DNA of 64,000 nucleotides from Actinomadura parmotrematis (GTDB taxonomy: Bacteria > Actinomycetota > Actinomycetes > Streptosporangiales > Streptosporangiaceae). The notes under the pieces are model-generated. The model was not told the origin of the DNA. It made no database searches and worked only from the letters and a program-made list of their open reading frames with translations. A program made the position numbers and the translations under genes. Positions 1-8,660 of the stretch are shown here, in pieces (the stretch's first letter is position 1; each line of letters starts with the position of its first letter). The DNA lies in NCBI RefSeq assembly GCF_019458805.1, contig NZ_JAIBOA010000025.1, positions 1-64,000 on the forward strand, written 5' to 3'.

Positions 1-181
1 GGAGCACGACGCGGGGAGCACGACGCGGGGAGCACGACGCGGGGAGCACGACGCGGGGAGCACGGCGCGCGGCGCGCGGGGCGGGAAGCACGGAGCTGCG
101 CGGGGCGGGGAGCGCGGGCCAGGGAATATGGGGCGCGGAACTGCGCGGGGCGGGGAGCCGCATGGGGCAGGGAGCTGCGCG
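1..181. repeat. G-rich tandem repeats
   Basis: Four perfect head-to-tail copies of the 14-mer GGAGCACGACGCGG occupy bases 1-56, and a fifth degenerate copy follows. From there to about 181 the sequence keeps repeating a looser GGAGCTGCGCGGGGCGGG-type unit. The array probably starts before the window. No reading frame here is convincing: ORFs across it are repetitive Gly/Arg. The strand asymmetry (almost all G on the + strand) suggests slippage-grown intergenic DNA downstream of the TetR gene. The stretch 182-240 is similar G-rich DNA with nothing else seen. Confidence 0.85.
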
Positions 182-240
182 GGGTGCGTGTGCGGAAAGC
201 GGTGGGGGGGTGCGGTGGGGAGGGGGCCGGGGGCCGGGGG

Positions 241-825
241 TTAGGGATTGCTTTCGAAGCGGGAGAGGTAGCGTTCGACTACGGCGGTGGTTTCGGCGTG
301 GCCGAGGGTTACGCCCAGGTTCTTTTCCAGGGCTGTCATGCGGGACAGGCTCGTCATGAGGACGCCCAGGAAAGCGGCGGGGAACTCCTCCAAGTCGATC
401 CCGTAGCGTCCGGCGAGGCGCTCGAACGCCTCGTTCTGCATGGCCTGGAGCCGTTCGGCATAGCGGGCGATCTCGTCGCGCATCACCTTGCGGTGGTTGG
501 CGAGAGCGCTGTACTCCATCGTGAGAGCGCCGATGGAGGGGTCGGTGCTGAACTCCCAGAGGGCCCGCAGCGGCTGCGGGGAGGCGAGCGCCTCGGCCTG
601 GCGCTCGACGCCCTCCTCGGCGCGGCGCCGGAACGCGGCGAGGAACAGGTCGTCCATGGTGCGGAAGTAGTAGTGCACGAGCTGCGGTTTCAGGCCGGCA
701 CGGGCGGCGACCCGCCGGGACGTCACCGCGGCGTAGCCCTCTTCCAGCATGAGGGCCTCCGCCGCGTCCAGCAGGAGAGCCCGGTTCTTGGCGTCGGGTG
801 CCCCCATCCTGCGCGGCGACGACAT
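241..825 (-). CDS. TetR/AcrR family transcriptional regulator
   Basis: This 194-residue protein is the usual TetR length. An N-terminal helix-turn-helix lies at about residues 15-62, with the typical recognition-helix ending LVHYYFRTMDDLFLAAF, followed by a divergent all-helical ligand domain. TetR proteins are DNA-binding repressors released by small molecules; the ligand here is unknown. It is transcribed away from the sugar-transporter operon, and the 239-bp gap between them (826-1064) is a plausible shared control region, although no palindromic operator stood out. Regulation of that transporter is inference from position only. Confidence 0.9.
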   Translation of the reverse strand: MSSPRRMGAPDAKNRALLLDAAEALMLEEGYAAVTSRRVAARAGLKPQLVHYYFRTMDDLFLAAFRRRAEEGVERQAEALASPQPLRALWEFSTDPSIGALTMEYSALANHRKVMRDEIARYAERLQAMQNEAFERLAGRYGIDLEEFPAAFLGVLMTSLSRMTALEKNLGVTLGHAETTAVVERYLSRFESNP

Positions 826-1064
826 TCGGCCTTCCCTTCTGCGTCCGGGTTCGCGCGGGTTCGCCGCGCGCCTTCCGTGCGTTCGCCCGACATCGTAATC
901 CCGGTCGTTCGTGGGGCGCGGGCGGCAAGGTTCCGTTCCGCTGGTTCAAGGGGTGGTCAAAACGGCGTACCGAAAGTGATCACGCCGCGTCGCCGCCGGG
1001 GGCACGGGTAGTTCACCGGCATACCGGGCGCGGGGGTCCGGATGTCTACCGTCGGGGGGCCAAG

Positions 1065-2168
1065 GTGAGATCAAGGGCATACCAGGGTGTCGCGGGCGCG
1101 CTGTCGCTCGCCGCCGTCCTCGCGCTCGGCGCGTGCGGGAGCGCCAAGGAGTCGGACAACGGCTCGGGGAGCGGGTCGAGCGGCGGGTCCGTCGATGAGG
1201 GCTTCAAGATCGGGCTGCTGCTGCCGGAGACCAAGACGACCCGGTACGAGAAGTTCGACCGGCCGTACATCACGCAGGAGATCGCCAAGCTCTGCCCGAA
1301 GTGCACGGTCGTGTACAACAACGCCAACCAGGACCCGAACCTGCAGCAGCAGCAGGTCGACTCGATGCTCACCAACGGCGTCAAGGTGCTGATCCTGGAC
1401 GCGGTGGACGCCAAGGCGATCGCGGGGTCGGTGAGCAAGGCCAAGAACCAGGGCGTGAAGGTCCTCGCCTACGACCGGCTCGCGAGCGGCCCGATCGACG
1501 GCTACGTGTCGTTCGACAACCTCCAGGTCGGCAAGATGCAGGGGCAGGCGCTGCTGGACGCGATCAAGAAGGGCGGCGACCCCAAGCGCGGCCCGATCGT
1601 CATGATCAACGGTTCGCCGACCGACCCGAACGCCGCCGACTTCAAGAAGGGCGCGCACGAGGCCCTCGACGGCCAGGTCACCATCGGCAAGGAGTACGAC
1701 ACCCCGGACTGGTCGCCGGACCAGGCCAACACCGAGGCGGCCGGCGCGTTCACCGCGCTCGGCGCGAGCAAGGTCATCGGGGTGTACTCGGCCAACGACG
1801 GCATGGCGGCCGGTATCGCCAAGGCGATGCAGAACGCCGGCGTCAAGTCGGGCACGCCGCTGACCGGCCAGGACGCCGAGCTCACCGGCATCCAGCGGAT
1901 CCTGCTGGGCACCCAGACGATGACCATCTACAAGCCGATCAAGCCGGAGGCGCAGAGCGCCGCGCAGATGGCGGTCGACCTCGGCACCGGCAAGACCCCG
2001 ACCGGCAACCAGAAGGTCGGCGACAACGTCCCGGCGCAGATCATCACGCCGATCGTCGTCACCAAGGACAACATCAAGGACACCGTCGTCAAGGACGGCT
2101 TCTGGACCGTGCGGCAGATCTGCACCGGTTCGGCCGCCTCGGCGTGCGCGTCCGCGGGTCTGAGCTGA
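1065..2168 (+). CDS. Sugar ABC transporter substrate-binding lipoprotein (XylF/RbsB type)
   Basis: This is a periplasmic-binding-protein family 1 lipoprotein of about 367 residues that should capture a sugar, perhaps xylose-like, outside the cell. The start is the GTG at 1065, because translation from there gives a short basic stretch, a hydrophobic core and a lipobox ending LALGAC. Upstream in-frame codons carry no signal peptide. A Gly/Ser linker follows, then the mature domain with the XylF-like opening KIGLLLPETKTTRYEKFD, and AYDRL and VYSANDGMAAGI segments typical of pentose binders. It is first in an operon with the ATPase at 2176 and the permease at 2955. The exact sugar cannot be read from sequence. 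Confidence 0.88.
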   Translation: MRSRAYQGVAGALSLAAVLALGACGSAKESDNGSGSGSSGGSVDEGFKIGLLLPETKTTRYEKFDRPYITQEIAKLCPKCTVVYNNANQDPNLQQQQVDSMLTNGVKVLILDAVDAKAIAGSVSKAKNQGVKVLAYDRLASGPIDGYVSFDNLQVGKMQGQALLDAIKKGGDPKRGPIVMINGSPTDPNAADFKKGAHEALDGQVTIGKEYDTPDWSPDQANTEAAGAFTALGASKVIGVYSANDGMAAGIAKAMQNAGVKSGTPLTGQDAELTGIQRILLGTQTMTIYKPIKPEAQSAAQMAVDLGTGKTPTGNQKVGDNVPAQIITPIVVTKDNIKDTVVKDGFWTVRQICTGSAASACASAGLS

Positions 2169-2175
2169 GGCCGCG

Positions 2176-2958
2176 GTGACCGGCGAACCCGTCCTGCGGC
2201 TGCGGGGCGTCTCCAAGCGGTTCGGCGCCGTCCAGGCGCTGAGCGACATCGACCTGGACGTGGCGGCCGGCGAGGTCGTCGCGCTCGTCGGCGACAACGG
2301 CGCCGGCAAGTCCACCCTGGTCAAGGTGATCGCGGGCGTGGGGCCGCCGGACACCGGCGAGATCCGCTGGGAGGGCCGGCCGGTCACCATCGGCAGCCCG
2401 GCCGCCGCGCAGTCGCTCGGCGTCGCGACCGTCTACCAGGACCTCGCGCTCTGCGACAACCTCGACGTCGTCGCCAACCTGTTCCTCGGCCGCGAGCTCC
2501 AGCGCGTCGGGGTGCTGGACGAGGTGGCGATGGAGCGCCGCTCGCGGGACCTGCTGGACACCCTGTCCATCAAGATCCCGAGCGTGCGGATCCCGGTCGC
2601 CTCGCTGTCGGGCGGCCAGCGGCAGACCGTCGCGATCTCCCGCTCGCTGCTCGGCGAACCCAAGATCGTCATTCTGGACGAGCCGACCGCCGCGCTCGGC
2701 GTCGAGCAGACCGCGCAGGTGCTCGACCTGGTCGAGCGGCTCCGGGACCGCAACCTAGGGGTGATCCTCATCAGCCACAACATGGTGGACGTCAAGGCCG
2801 TCGCCGACCGGGTGGCGGTGCTGCGGCTCGGCCGCAACAACGGGTTCTTCGACGCGCGGACGACCTCGCAGGAGCAGCTCGTCGCCGCGATCACCGGCGC
2901 GACCGACAACGCGGTGACCCGCCGCCAGGCCCGCGGCACCGGGGAGGCGGACCGATGA
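2176..2958 (+). CDS. Sugar ABC transporter ATP-binding protein (single ABC domain)
   Basis: This 260-residue ATPase has Walker A GDNGAGKS at residues 39-46, signature LSGGQRQ near 144, Walker B IVILDEPTAALG and the switch His in LISHN. It powers import by the permease encoded next. RbsA/XylG-type sugar ATPases usually carry two fused ABC domains (about 500 residues). This one has a single domain, so two copies would have to pair, as in the FrcA-like subgroup. It starts with GTG 7 bp after the binding-protein gene, and its stop overlaps the permease start (ATGA at 2955), indicating translational coupling. Confidence 0.9.
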   Translation: MTGEPVLRLRGVSKRFGAVQALSDIDLDVAAGEVVALVGDNGAGKSTLVKVIAGVGPPDTGEIRWEGRPVTIGSPAAAQSLGVATVYQDLALCDNLDVVANLFLGRELQRVGVLDEVAMERRSRDLLDTLSIKIPSVRIPVASLSGGQRQTVAISRSLLGEPKIVILDEPTAALGVEQTAQVLDLVERLRDRNLGVILISHNMVDVKAVADRVAVLRLGRNNGFFDARTTSQEQLVAAITGATDNAVTRRQARGTGEADR

Positions 2959-4274
2959 GCACGAGCGCGGGCGAGCCGCCCGAGCCGCAGGGCGCGAGCC
3001 CGGCCGGCTCGACGGGCCCGGCCGGTCCGACCGGTCCCGCCGGGCTCGCGAAGGAGGCGCAGGTCGACCCGCGCCTGCTGGTGCGCGAGCAGGGCCTGAA
3101 GGGCTACCTCACCCAGTTCAAGCAGCGGATCCGCGGCGGCGAGCTCGGCTCGCTGCCGGTGATCGTCGGTCTGATCGTCATCTGGCTGGTGTTCCAGAGC
3201 CTGAACAGCCAGTTCCTGTCGGCGCAGAACCTGTCCAACCTGAGCGTGGACATCGTCGCGACGGGCCTCATCTCCGTCGGCATCGTGTTCGTGCTGCTGC
3301 TCGGGGAGATCGACCTGGCGGCCGGCTCGGTCAGCGGGGTGAGCGCCGCCGTCGTCGCGGTGCTGAACGTCAACCACGGCTGGAACCCGGTCCTGGCGAT
3401 CATCGTGGCGATCGCGGTCGGCGCGCTGCTCGGCCTGATCCACGGCCTGTTCTTCGCCAAGGTCGGCGTGCCGGCGTTCGTCGTCACGCTGGCCGGCCTG
3501 CTCGCCTGGAACGGCCTGCAGCTGCGCATCCTCGGCGCGAACGGCACGATCAACCTGGACAACAACGGGCTGGTCTCCAAGCTGACCAACACCTACTTCA
3601 GCCAGGTGATCGCCGCCTACGGGCTCGCGCTGATCGGCACCGTCGCGTTCTTCGCCATCTCCTACTTCGGCAACCAGCGCCGCAAGGCGGCGGGCGTCCC
3701 GTCGCGCACGATGGGCGACCTGCTGGTGCGGACGGCGGGCCTGGCGATCGTGGCGTTCGCCGTCGCCTACGTCCTCAACCAGTACAAGGGCCTGCCGCTG
3801 GCGCTGCTGATCTTCCTGATCGTGGTGGTGGCGACCGACTTCGTGCAGCGCCGCACCACCTACGGCCGCAAGGTGTTCGCGGTCGGCGGCAACATCGAGG
3901 CGGCCCGCCGCGCCGGCATCAACGTCGCGCTGATCCGCATCTCGGTCTTCGTGATCTCGGGCGCGTTCGCCGCGGCGGGCGGCCTGTTCGCCGCGTCCCG
4001 GATCTCCTCGGCCAGCCAGGCGACCGGCCAGAGCAACACCCTGCTGCTCGCCATCGCCGCCGCCGTCATCGGCGGCACCAGCCTGTTCGGCGGCCGCGGC
4101 AGCACCTACTCGGCGCTGCTCGGCATGCTGGTGATCCAGTCGATCACCTCGGGCATGGCGCTGCAGGGCGTCAGCAACTCCATCCAGTTCATGGTGACGG
4201 GCGCGGTGCTGCTCGCCGCCGTCGTCATCGACTCGCTGTCCCGCCGCACCCAGAAGGCCACCGGCCGCACCTAG
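2955..4274 (+). CDS. Sugar ABC transporter permease (XylH/RbsC type)
   Basis: This 439-residue inner-membrane permease belongs to the BPD_transp_2 family. The first 35 or so residues are a Pro/Gly/Ala-rich cytoplasmic tail, followed by a series of hydrophobic segments. The family landmark loops GEIDLAAGSVSG and GNIEAARRAGINV are visible, as is the C-terminal GGTSLFGGRGS motif. The extra length and the additional mid-protein loop (FGNQRRKAAGVPSR) are typical of XylH-like permeases. It ends the three-gene operon; a strong hairpin follows. Confidence 0.9.
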   Translation: MSTSAGEPPEPQGASPAGSTGPAGPTGPAGLAKEAQVDPRLLVREQGLKGYLTQFKQRIRGGELGSLPVIVGLIVIWLVFQSLNSQFLSAQNLSNLSVDIVATGLISVGIVFVLLLGEIDLAAGSVSGVSAAVVAVLNVNHGWNPVLAIIVAIAVGALLGLIHGLFFAKVGVPAFVVTLAGLLAWNGLQLRILGANGTINLDNNGLVSKLTNTYFSQVIAAYGLALIGTVAFFAISYFGNQRRKAAGVPSRTMGDLLVRTAGLAIVAFAVAYVLNQYKGLPLALLIFLIVVVATDFVQRRTTYGRKVFAVGGNIEAARRAGINVALIRISVFVISGAFAAAGGLFAASRISSASQATGQSNTLLLAIAAAVIGGTSLFGGRGSTYSALLGMLVIQSITSGMALQGVSNSIQFMVTGAVLLAAVVIDSLSRRTQKATGRT

Positions 4275-4291
4275 CCCGGCGGCCGGTCCGG

Positions 4292-4320
4292 AGCCCCGCC
4301 CCTCACCGAGGGGCGGGGCT
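4292..4320. terminator. Bidirectional hairpin terminator
   Basis: A perfect 13-bp inverted repeat (arms 4292-4304 and 4308-4320, loop ACC) lies between two convergent genes, the sugar permease and the DUF429 gene. The stem is nearly all G/C and there is no long T-run, as is common in actinobacteria. Its right arm abuts the DUF429 stop codon at 4321. Confidence 0.8.
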
Positions 4321-5061
4321 TCACTGCGTCAGGGCGGCCAGGGGGCCGGTGGGGAGGGCTATCCAGCCTTCGGTGAGGGCGGCGGGGTGCTGGGCGGAGG
4401 TGGGGGTGGTGGTCTGGTTCAGGGTGGCGGCGCGGGCGGTGAGGGCGGCGATGACGGCGTCGAAGGCGTCGTCGGAGGTGCGGCACAGGGGTTCGGCGGC
4501 GGCGAGGTCCAGCCAGGGGGCGGCGGCTTGCAGGGCGTCGACGAGGTCGGCGAGGCGCGCGGCGTTCGCGGCGCGTTTGTAGCCGCGGTGCGTCAGGTTC
4601 CAGCGGCGCAGGGACGCGGCCGGGTAGACCTCGACGACCGCGCCGGTGCCGTCGCGGCGCACGTCCGTGCCGCGACGGGACAGCTCGGCCAGCAGGGGGG
4701 CGCAGCGGAGCGCCGGGTGGGCGATGCGGTCGGCGGCGACGCTCAGCGGGACGAGCTTGGTCTGCTCGCGCACCACCAGGTCCGTCACGCGGTTCACCAG
4801 GGGACGCCGCCACTGCGGGTCGTCCTGTTGCGGGGGGACGTGGCCGGTGCGGTGGGCGGCGATGAAGTCGGCGAAGAGGTCCGGCCATCCGAAGGGGCAG
4901 TCGATGCCGGTCTTCGCCGCTTCCGGGACGGCGTCGAGGATGGCCGCGTCGTCCACCCCGACGACAACGCCCTCCACGCGGGCGCCGCCCGGCGTCCAGC
5001 GGACGCGGGCGAGCGCCGTCCGGGCCGCATCGGCGGCGAGGTCCACACCGACAGTCAGCAT
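4321..5061 (-). CDS. DUF429 family protein
   Basis: This 246-residue protein matches the DUF429 family, which has an RNase H-like fold of predicted nuclease type. Visible features are the N-terminal strand with acidic residue MLTVGVDLAAD, the conserved GIDCPFGWPDLFADFIAAHR segment, and a C-terminal SDDAFDAVIAALTARA stretch that supplies another acidic position. Its function is not established. It is monocistronic, converges on the sugar transporter and shares the hairpin terminator. The upstream gap 5062-5218 shows nothing recognisable. Confidence 0.8.
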   Translation of the reverse strand: MLTVGVDLAADAARTALARVRWTPGGARVEGVVVGVDDAAILDAVPEAAKTGIDCPFGWPDLFADFIAAHRTGHVPPQQDDPQWRRPLVNRVTDLVVREQTKLVPLSVAADRIAHPALRCAPLLAELSRRGTDVRRDGTGAVVEVYPAASLRRWNLTHRGYKRAANAARLADLVDALQAAAPWLDLAAAEPLCRTSDDAFDAVIAALTARAATLNQTTTPTSAQHPAALTEGWIALPTGPLAALTQ

Positions 5062-5218
5062 GCCACCACTCTAGGACGTCGCTAAGGGAGCGTTCTGAGC
5101 CGGAGGGCCGTTGCCGATGCGGCGTTGACCAGCAGGGCTGCGCGGACGGCCCAGGCGGCGGGGATCAGGTGCAGCAGCGCGGAAGAGGAGGTGCGCCCCC
5201 GAGTATGCGCCGCGTGGG

Positions 5219-6019
5219 TCAGGCGGCGGGCTTGCGGCCGACCGCGACGGCGCCGAGGCCGGCGATGTCGTCGCCCGGCTCCTCCTCGGCCGGCGCCTGG
5301 TCGGGGCGCCAGCGGAAGGGGTCGACGATGCCGGGGTCGAGGAGCTCGAAGTCGCCGAACAGGGCGCGGATCTCCTCCGGGCCGCGCAGCGTGCCGAGGC
5401 CCATCGCGCCCTGGTAGGCGGCGGCGACGTCCCGCAGCGCGGGCAGCACGTGGCTGATCGTCAGGAAGCTGCCGGGGGCGAGCCGCTCGCGGAGGCGGGC
5501 GAGGAGGTCGCCGGGCACCGGGTCGGGCAGGAAGTGGAACAGGGCGAGCGCGCTGACGGCGACGGGCCGGTCGAAGTCCAGCGTCCCGGCGGCCCTGTCC
5601 AGGATGCGGTCGATGTCGGCGACGTCGGAGTCGATGTAGGCGGTCGCGCCCTCCGGGCGGCTGGTCAGCAGCGCGCGGGCGTGGGTGAGGACGATCGGGT
5701 CGTTGTCGACGTACACCGCGCGCGACTCCGGTGCGATCCCCTGGGCGACCTCGTGCAGGTTCGGCGACGTCGGCAGGCCGGTGCCGAGGTCGAGGAACTG
5801 CCGGACGCCGTGCTCGCCCGCGAGGACGGCGACGGACCGGGCCAGGAACCGGCGGTTGGCGAGCGCCAGCGGCCGGAGCTGCGGGCAGATGGTGAGGATC
5901 CGCTTCCCGAACTCGCGGTCGGCGCGGTAATGGTCCTTGCCGCCGAGGTAGAAGTCGTACACCCGCGCGGGGTGCGGCTCGTCGGTGCGCAGGTTGACCG
6001 AGGGCGGGGTGTCGCTCAT
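5219..6019 (-). CDS. DUF574-type SAM-dependent methyltransferase
   Basis: This 266-residue protein belongs to the actinomycete family Methyltransf_19/DUF574. The diagnostic N-terminus reads PHPARVYDFYLGGKDHYRAD, followed by FLDLGTGLPTS (SAM-binding loop), VYVDNDPIVLTHARALL and a YIDSD segment. Genomes of this group carry many such paralogues, often without known substrates. It is divergent from the membrane protein at 6309 across a 289-bp gap. No operon partner is apparent, so the substrate cannot be inferred. Confidence 0.88.
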   Translation of the reverse strand: MSDTPPSVNLRTDEPHPARVYDFYLGGKDHYRADREFGKRILTICPQLRPLALANRRFLARSVAVLAGEHGVRQFLDLGTGLPTSPNLHEVAQGIAPESRAVYVDNDPIVLTHARALLTSRPEGATAYIDSDVADIDRILDRAAGTLDFDRPVAVSALALFHFLPDPVPGDLLARLRERLAPGSFLTISHVLPALRDVAAAYQGAMGLGTLRGPEEIRALFGDFELLDPGIVDPFRWRPDQAPAEEEPGDDIAGLGAVAVGRKPAA

Positions 6020-6308
6020 GGGGGCACGTCCTGGGGGAAGAACAAGGGCGGCGGGGTGACAGCAGCGTAACGGCGGCCGGACGCCCCGGACGGCGCCGCG
6101 GCTCGCCCCGCCCCGGCGGGAAGAGGCCCAGGGCCGTCCGAACCATGCAATCGGTCTCTGGGTGCTTTACGGAGAGCGGATTCATCGTTTGGAACGCACC
6201 CGAAACACCGCAACGAAAATGATCACCTGGGGGCGGGGTGCTCAGCGGCATCTGAGTATCCGCGCCCATCCCCGGGCGCGGCCGGGCCGCCACGCTGGAG
6301 GCATGCAC

Positions 6309-6968
6309 ATGACGATCTGGCGGGCGACGGCGCTCTCGTCCAAGGCGGCGCTCGCCGCGCTCCTCGCGCTCGCCCTGCTGTTCCCGCACTGGGACCGGTT
6401 CGCCGACAAGGCCATGGGCACCCGCGCGGTCGCCTACCCCGCGGCCGCCCTGCTGGTCGCGCTCGTCTGGGCGCTGCGCGGCCGCCGCGGCGCCTACCCG
6501 TGGGACGTCGACGCGCTGCTGACGGCGCCGTTCCTGATCGACGTCGCGGGCAACGCCGCCGACCTGTACGACGCGGTCGGCTGGTTCGACGACGCCTGCC
6601 ACTTCGGCAACTGGGCGCTGCTGACGGCCGCCGCCGGCGTCGCGCTGCGCCGCTGGAGCGCGCTGCCGCCCTGGGCGCTCGCGCTGGCCTGCGCGGGCAT
6701 CGGCGCGATCACCGCGATCCTGTGGGAGTTCGCGGAGTTCGCCCTGTTCATCCTGGACACTCCCGAAACCACGACGATCTACCGGGACACCGTCGGCGAC
6801 CTGATGCTCGGCCTCACCGGCTCGACCGCCGCCGGTCTCGTCGTCGCTCTCCGTAACCGGACGCGCGGGAAGATCGAAAAATGCCGCCACCCGTCGCGGG
6901 ATGTCGCTATCGTCCGTACCGCTCGGGTTTTTGACACCACCGGGGCGCCGTTTGTTAAGGGCCGGTAA
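6309..6968 (+). CDS. YjdF/DUF2238-like integral membrane protein
   Basis: This protein of about 219 residues has five or six hydrophobic segments. Two ATGs lie at 6303 and 6309; I prefer 6309, because GGAGG at 6297-6301 is then 7 bases away rather than one. Conserved-looking polar residues lie in membrane regions: WFDDACHFGNW, ILWEFAEFALF and DTVGDLMLG. This is the His/Glu/Asp pattern of the YjdF (DUF2238) family of unknown function. The C-terminal 35 residues are basic and unstructured, and the stop lies inside a short sequence element (6960-6982) repeated elsewhere in the window. Confidence 0.7.
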   Translation: MTIWRATALSSKAALAALLALALLFPHWDRFADKAMGTRAVAYPAAALLVALVWALRGRRGAYPWDVDALLTAPFLIDVAGNAADLYDAVGWFDDACHFGNWALLTAAAGVALRRWSALPPWALALACAGIGAITAILWEFAEFALFILDTPETTTIYRDTVGDLMLGLTGSTAAGLVVALRNRTRGKIEKCRHPSRDVAIVRTARVFDTTGAPFVKGR

Positions 6969-6982
6969 AGCCGCAGGCCACG
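6960..6982. other. Shared 23-nt element, copy 1
   Basis: The sequence reads GGCCGGTA, then AAGCC, then GCAGGCCACG. A second copy at 20760-20782 has the same two blocks around TAAAC, giving 20 of 23 positions identical. This copy lies about 90 bases before the VOC/O-methyltransferase gene and overlaps the stop of the membrane-protein gene. Its nature is unknown; a cis-regulatory RNA or binding site is possible. Confidence 0.5.
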
Positions 6983-7072
6983 GTGAGCCGCCCCCCTCTT
7001 TGCTACGCAGAGTGACCACCGTCCGGCCGCGCGGTGCACGGAGAGGCGTCCGCGCCGATCGCAGGGGATGAC

Positions 7073-8650
7073 ATGGTGAGGAGCACGGTCAGCGCGTTGC
7101 ACGAGACCGACGTCCGGCGGGTCGCCACGATGGCGCGGGTCGCGGCGGACGGCGAGCAGCGCCTCTACGGGCTGCGGTTCGACCACGTGGGCCTGCTGGT
7201 GTTCCCCGAGTCGGTGGACGCCGCGCTCGCCGGGCTCGCGGACGCGGGGCTGCGGGCCGTGCGGACGCTGCCGAGCGTGGTGGTCCGCGACCGGCTCGCC
7301 GAGCGGTACGGGCTGGACCGGCCCGCGGTGACGATCGCCCACCTGGACGCCGGGGAGGGCCGGACGCTGGAGCTGTTCCTCGCGACCGGCTGCCCCGAGG
7401 AGGTCGCCGAGGACGAGCGGGCCGCCGAGCGCGAGCGGCACCTGGCGTTCGAGGCGGCGCCCGGGTCGCTCGGCGTGCTGGCCGCGCTGCGGGCCGACGG
7501 CCTGGCCCCCGACGGCGGCGGGTTCAACCCGTCCGAGAGCGACGGGGGCCGCAGCGTCTTCTACTTCCGCCGCCCCGACGGCGGTCTCGCCGACCGCGTC
7601 GAGGTCGTCGTGCCGGGGCACCGGCGGGACGAGCTGGCCGGCCACCTGCACGCCGCCGACCCCCGCCGGGAGATGCTGGAGATGCTCACCGGCGCGTGGC
7701 GGACGCAGGCGCTGCGCGCCGCCGCCGAACTCGGCGTCGCCGACCGCCTCTTCGCCCGCGACCGCACGGTCGGCGAGCTCGCCGCCGCCACCGGATGCCC
7801 CGCCGACCGGCTGGAGCGGCTGCTCGGCTACCTGGCCCGGCTCGGCGTCGTGGCGCTGCAGGGCGCCGGGCGGGACGGGAAGGTCGCGCTGACGCCGCTC
7901 GGGACGACGCTGGCCGGGGAGTCGCCGCTCTCCCTCGCGGGCCTCGCCCGCCTGTACGGGGGGCTGTTCTACCGCAGCTTCGGCGAGCTGCCCGCGACGG
8001 TCGCGGGCGACGCCAGCGGGTTCGAGCTCGCCTACGGCCGGACGCCGTTCGCGCACCTGGAGGACCATCCGGCCGACGCGGCGGTCTTCCAGCAGGCGAT
8101 GGCCGACCAGTGCCGGGAGGTGTTCGACGCGGCGGCGGACCGGCTCGACCTCGCCGGTGTCGGCACCGTCACCGACATCGGCGGCGGGACCGGCGCGCTG
8201 CTGTCGTGCGTGCTGGCCGCCGCGCCGCACGCGTCCGGCGTCCTGTTCGACACGCCCGCGACCGTCCGCGCCGCCCGCCCCCGCCTGGACGCCGAGCGGA
8301 TCACCGCGGTCGGCGGCGACATGTTCGCCGCGGTGCCGGGCGGCGACCTGCTGGTGCTGTCGCGGATCCTGCACGACTGGGACGACGCGGCGTGCGCGCG
8401 CATCCTGGCGCGCTGCCGCGCCGCCGTCCGCCCCGGCGCGCGGCTGGTGCTGCTGGAGCGGGTGCTGCCCGACCCGCTCGCGGTCGCCTGGGACGTCCAC
8501 ATGATGGTCAACAACGACGGCGGCCGGGAGCGCACCCTGGAGGAGTACCGGGAGCTGCTGGCGGCGGCCGGGTTCGAGCTGCGCGGCTGGACGGGCCTGC
8601 CGCTGGAGGTGCGGATGCTGGAGGCGGTGGCGGTCCCGTGCGGAACGTGA
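7073..8650 (+). CDS. VOC-domain/O-methyltransferase fusion protein
   Basis: This protein of about 525 residues has two parts. Residues 1-190 resemble a glyoxalase/VOC metalloenzyme domain (YGLRFDHVGLLVF, then a Glu-containing GRTLELFLATG and a second half ending ADRVEVVVPG). From about residue 195 it is a plant-type O-methyltransferase: a winged-helix dimerisation domain, then SAM-binding TDIGGGTGALL, the ILHDWDDA motif with the usual catalytic-region His, and LVLLERVLPD. The ATG at 7073 is chosen because GCAGGGGA precedes it by five bases. Small-molecule O-methylation is likely; the N-terminal domain may bind or rearrange the substrate. It converges closely (10 bp) on the ABC operon. Confidence 0.82.
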   Translation: MVRSTVSALHETDVRRVATMARVAADGEQRLYGLRFDHVGLLVFPESVDAALAGLADAGLRAVRTLPSVVVRDRLAERYGLDRPAVTIAHLDAGEGRTLELFLATGCPEEVAEDERAAERERHLAFEAAPGSLGVLAALRADGLAPDGGGFNPSESDGGRSVFYFRRPDGGLADRVEVVVPGHRRDELAGHLHAADPRREMLEMLTGAWRTQALRAAAELGVADRLFARDRTVGELAAATGCPADRLERLLGYLARLGVVALQGAGRDGKVALTPLGTTLAGESPLSLAGLARLYGGLFYRSFGELPATVAGDASGFELAYGRTPFAHLEDHPADAAVFQQAMADQCREVFDAAADRLDLAGVGTVTDIGGGTGALLSCVLAAAPHASGVLFDTPATVRAARPRLDAERITAVGGDMFAAVPGGDLLVLSRILHDWDDAACARILARCRAAVRPGARLVLLERVLPDPLAVAWDVHMMVNNDGGRERTLEEYRELLAAAGFELRGWTGLPLEVRMLEAVAVPCGT

Positions 8651-8660
8651 CCGCCGCCGG

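Noticed and set aside
1071-2390. Long antisense open frame opposite the sugar-binding protein, and dozens like it elsewhere
   Set aside because: High-GC third-position bias leaves antisense and shifted frames open. Their products are Arg/Ala/Gly/Pro-rich without motifs, while the opposite strand encodes clear families.
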